NCBI GenBank assembly: GCA_002480345.1
Contig: DLBY01000020.1
Location: 33,154-40,022 of the forward strand
From: Phycisphaerales bacterium UBA7812
GTDB lineage: Bacteria; Planctomycetota; Phycisphaerae; Phycisphaerales; UBA1924
Reading direction: 5' to 3'
DNA length: 6,869 nt
Shown here: piece after piece, positions 5,670 to 6,869 of the stretch
Layout: every line of letters begins with the position of its first letter
How positions within the stretch are numbered: position 1 is the stretch's first letter
Position numbers and translations under genes: made by a program
The notes under the pieces: model-generated
Databases searched by the model: none
What the model was told of the DNA's origin: nothing
Seen by the model: only the letters and a program-made list of their open reading frames with translations

Positions 5670-6026
5670 ATGCCATCCCACGATCACGCCGATCAACGAC
5701 GGACCGAGCGACTGCGTTACGCCGAATGGGTCGAATTCGGTCCGCTCGACATCCAGACCGGGCGCATCGGAGCCCACCTCCAGAGCGCCGCCTTCAACCT
5801 GAACGATCAAGGCGTCGGGGTCCTCACCGCCGAGCCGTTCGACATCGGGAGCAGCATGTTCCTCCGGCTCCGAACGAAGGGCACGAACGAGCAGTTCGAC
5901 CGCTTCGGGATCGTCCGGACCATCACCCGAAAGGGGCACTGGGTCCTCTGCGGCATCGAGTTCACCGCGCCGCCCGAGGGTCTCGAACACCTGACTTTCG
6001 AGGACGCGCTCAGAAGAGCCGCCTGA
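5670..6026 (+). CDS. PilZ-domain-like protein
   Basis: A 118-aa cytoplasmic protein with the layout of a single PilZ domain. An Arg-rich N-terminal motif RRTER (10-14) fits RxxxR, followed by strands, then NLNDQG (43-48) in place of the [D/N]xSxxG loop, a hydrophobic strand (SSMFLRLR, 61-68), a strand with IVRTI (81-85) and CGIEF (94-98), which resembles the closing strand of PilZ domains. PilZ proteins bind cyclic di-GMP and regulate motility, polysaccharide or other outputs. Here the usual Ser/Ala of the loop is Asn45, so binding is uncertain. The start is ATG 5670 with GGAGG five bases upstream. The open frame extends upstream to 5394, but that part lacks a good start site and overlaps the divergent pyp operon. 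It is divergent from the pyp operon and converges on the membrane protein gene 39 bp away. Its link to light or gas vesicles is inferred from position only. Confidence 0.75.
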   Translation: MPSHDHADQRRTERLRYAEWVEFGPLDIQTGRIGAHLQSAAFNLNDQGVGVLTAEPFDIGSSMFLRLRTKGTNEQFDRFGIVRTITRKGHWVLCGIEFTAPPEGLEHLTFEDALRRAA

Positions 6027-6065
6027 CCCCCGACCGCCCCGCACGCCGAGACCCGTCCCGAGACC

Positions 6066-6869
6066 TCACTCAGGAAGGCTATCCACGACGATCGGCACCC
6101 ACGCCGCTCGCGTCAAAGGCGACGCAGGCGACGACCACGCCGCCGCATCCGCACGATCGGCATCGCCGCCCGCGGTGCGCTCAGGCAAGGGCTCCCGGAG
6201 CAGGCGGAACTCGACCGAAAGCCCAGCGTCTTCCAGCCGCTTCCGGAGCGCCGCCAACGCCGCGGGCGTCGGACGCACCCACGCCGACCACCCGCCACGG
6301 CGAGGGGTCACCACCCGATCGGGGCCCCCGTCTTCAGACGCCACCACGGGCGACTCCGCCTCCGGCATCCCGATCGACGCGATCGTGTCGTCAGCGAGCG
6401 GAGCGGTCACGCTGAAGGAGTGATCAGGCCCGATCCGCTGCCCCGCGAGTGTCGCCATCAGCGTGTCAGTGGTCTCGCCCGAACCCGACCGCGCGCACAC
6501 GACCAGGCGACGCGTCCCCAGATGCGGCGCCGCCTCGAACACATCCGCGAGCGCGACCGCGCCCCAGGAATCCGGGATCGGCGCTGGCTCGTGCGCCCAA
6601 GCGGGCTCGACCGGCTCCGCCGAGTCCACAGCCCGCGCGACCTCGAGATGTCCCTCCGCGTCCGCGTCCGACGGCGCCGCCGCGATCGTCTCGCTCGGCG
6701 CCCCCGTGCCCGCCCGCCACGACTTCCAGGCGCGCACCCCTGACTGGACCCCGATCCCCGCGACCACCAGCACCGCCGCCGCTGCCGCGACCCCGAGCGC
6801 GGCCCGGTACCGAACCAGGCGCGCGAAGATCGGCTCGCGGTAGGGCTGCACCACCGAAACCGGCGGTCC
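6066..6869 (-). CDS. Unknown single-pass membrane-anchored protein (5' end outside window)
   Basis: I do not recognise a family. The frame is open to the right edge. A GTG pair at 6854 and 6851 could start a 262-aa protein, but no Shine-Dalgarno site precedes it and the frame continues upstream, so the gene is probably truncated by the window. From GTG 6854, a short basic segment (EPIFARLVRYR, 7-17) is followed by one Ala/Val-rich membrane helix (about 18-40), implying a cytoplasmic N-terminus and a large extracytoplasmic part. An Ala/Glu/Asp/Pro-rich linker (about 50-95) follows. The segment LADVFEAAPHLGTRRLVVCARSG looks like the start of a folded domain. Near the C-terminus, WSAWVRPTPAALAALRKRLE followed by a strand has a strand-helix-strand look, loosely like SPOR-type domains, without support for that name. 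The stop is 39 bp from that of the convergent PilZ-like gene. Confidence 0.7.
   Translation of the reverse strand, partial: GPPVSVVQPYREPIFARLVRYRAALGVAAAAAVLVVAGIGVQSGVRAWKSWRAGTGAPSETIAAAPSDADAEGHLEVARAVDSAEPVEPAWAHEPAPIPDSWGAVALADVFEAAPHLGTRRLVVCARSGSGETTDTLMATLAGQRIGPDHSFSVTAPLADDTIASIGMPEAESPVVASEDGGPDRVVTPRRGGWSAWVRPTPAALAALRKRLEDAGLSVEFRLLREPLPERTAGGDADRADAAAWSSPASPLTRAAWVPIVVDSLPE

Noticed and set aside
5466..6044. - strand open frame (192 aa) opposite the PilZ-like gene
   Set aside because: The + strand frame has GGAGG before its ATG and PilZ-type motifs; the - frame shows none.
1..6869. CRISPR arrays, tRNA or rRNA genes, insertion sequences
   Set aside because: No regularly spaced direct repeats, no tRNA-like or rRNA-like segments and no transposase reading frame were seen.

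Overview
The window is GC-rich bacterial DNA with dense, mostly operonic genes, usable GTG starts and recognisable Shine-Dalgarno sites. The phylum cannot be read safely from the sequence. A planctomycete or another GC-rich Gram-negative is my guess only.

Layout. The left end (1-980, + strand) holds the end of a gas vesicle cluster: the tail of one GvpF/GvpL-family protein and a complete second one directly abutting it. Facing it on the - strand is a five-gene operon running from about 5420 down to 1106: an unknown helical 139-aa protein, an unknown 113-aa repeat/coiled-coil protein, photoactive yellow protein (pyp), a p-coumarate-CoA-ligase-type ANL enzyme (pcl) and a tyrosine ammonia-lyase (tal). 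A 249-bp divergent intergenic region then separates this operon from a + strand PilZ-like gene (5670-6026). That gene converges on a membrane-anchored protein of unknown function (6066-6869, - strand), whose start lies beyond the window.

How the genes fit together. Tal should deaminate tyrosine to p-coumarate, Pcl should activate it as the CoA thioester, and the p-coumaroyl group should then attach to Cys81 of PYP. The operon therefore encodes a complete blue-light photoreceptor with its own chromophore supply. The two small genes at the head of the operon are not needed for chromophore synthesis. They are translated just ahead of pyp, one with a 4-bp stop/start overlap, so they are the best candidates for signalling partners.

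The closeness of pyp to gas vesicle genes recalls Rhodobacter capsulatus, where pyp and its biosynthetic genes were reported next to gas vesicle genes. It suggests light control of buoyancy. The PilZ-like neighbour raises the possibility of a c-di-GMP link, but its binding motif is imperfect.

The points most worth a second look are the natural Gln at the PYP Glu46 position (with Gly at Thr50 and Val at Arg52), the two unknown operon proteins, and the gas vesicle association. Also of note are an 18-bp dyad in the divergent region and a GNRA-type hairpin just before pcl, which lacks a visible Shine-Dalgarno site.
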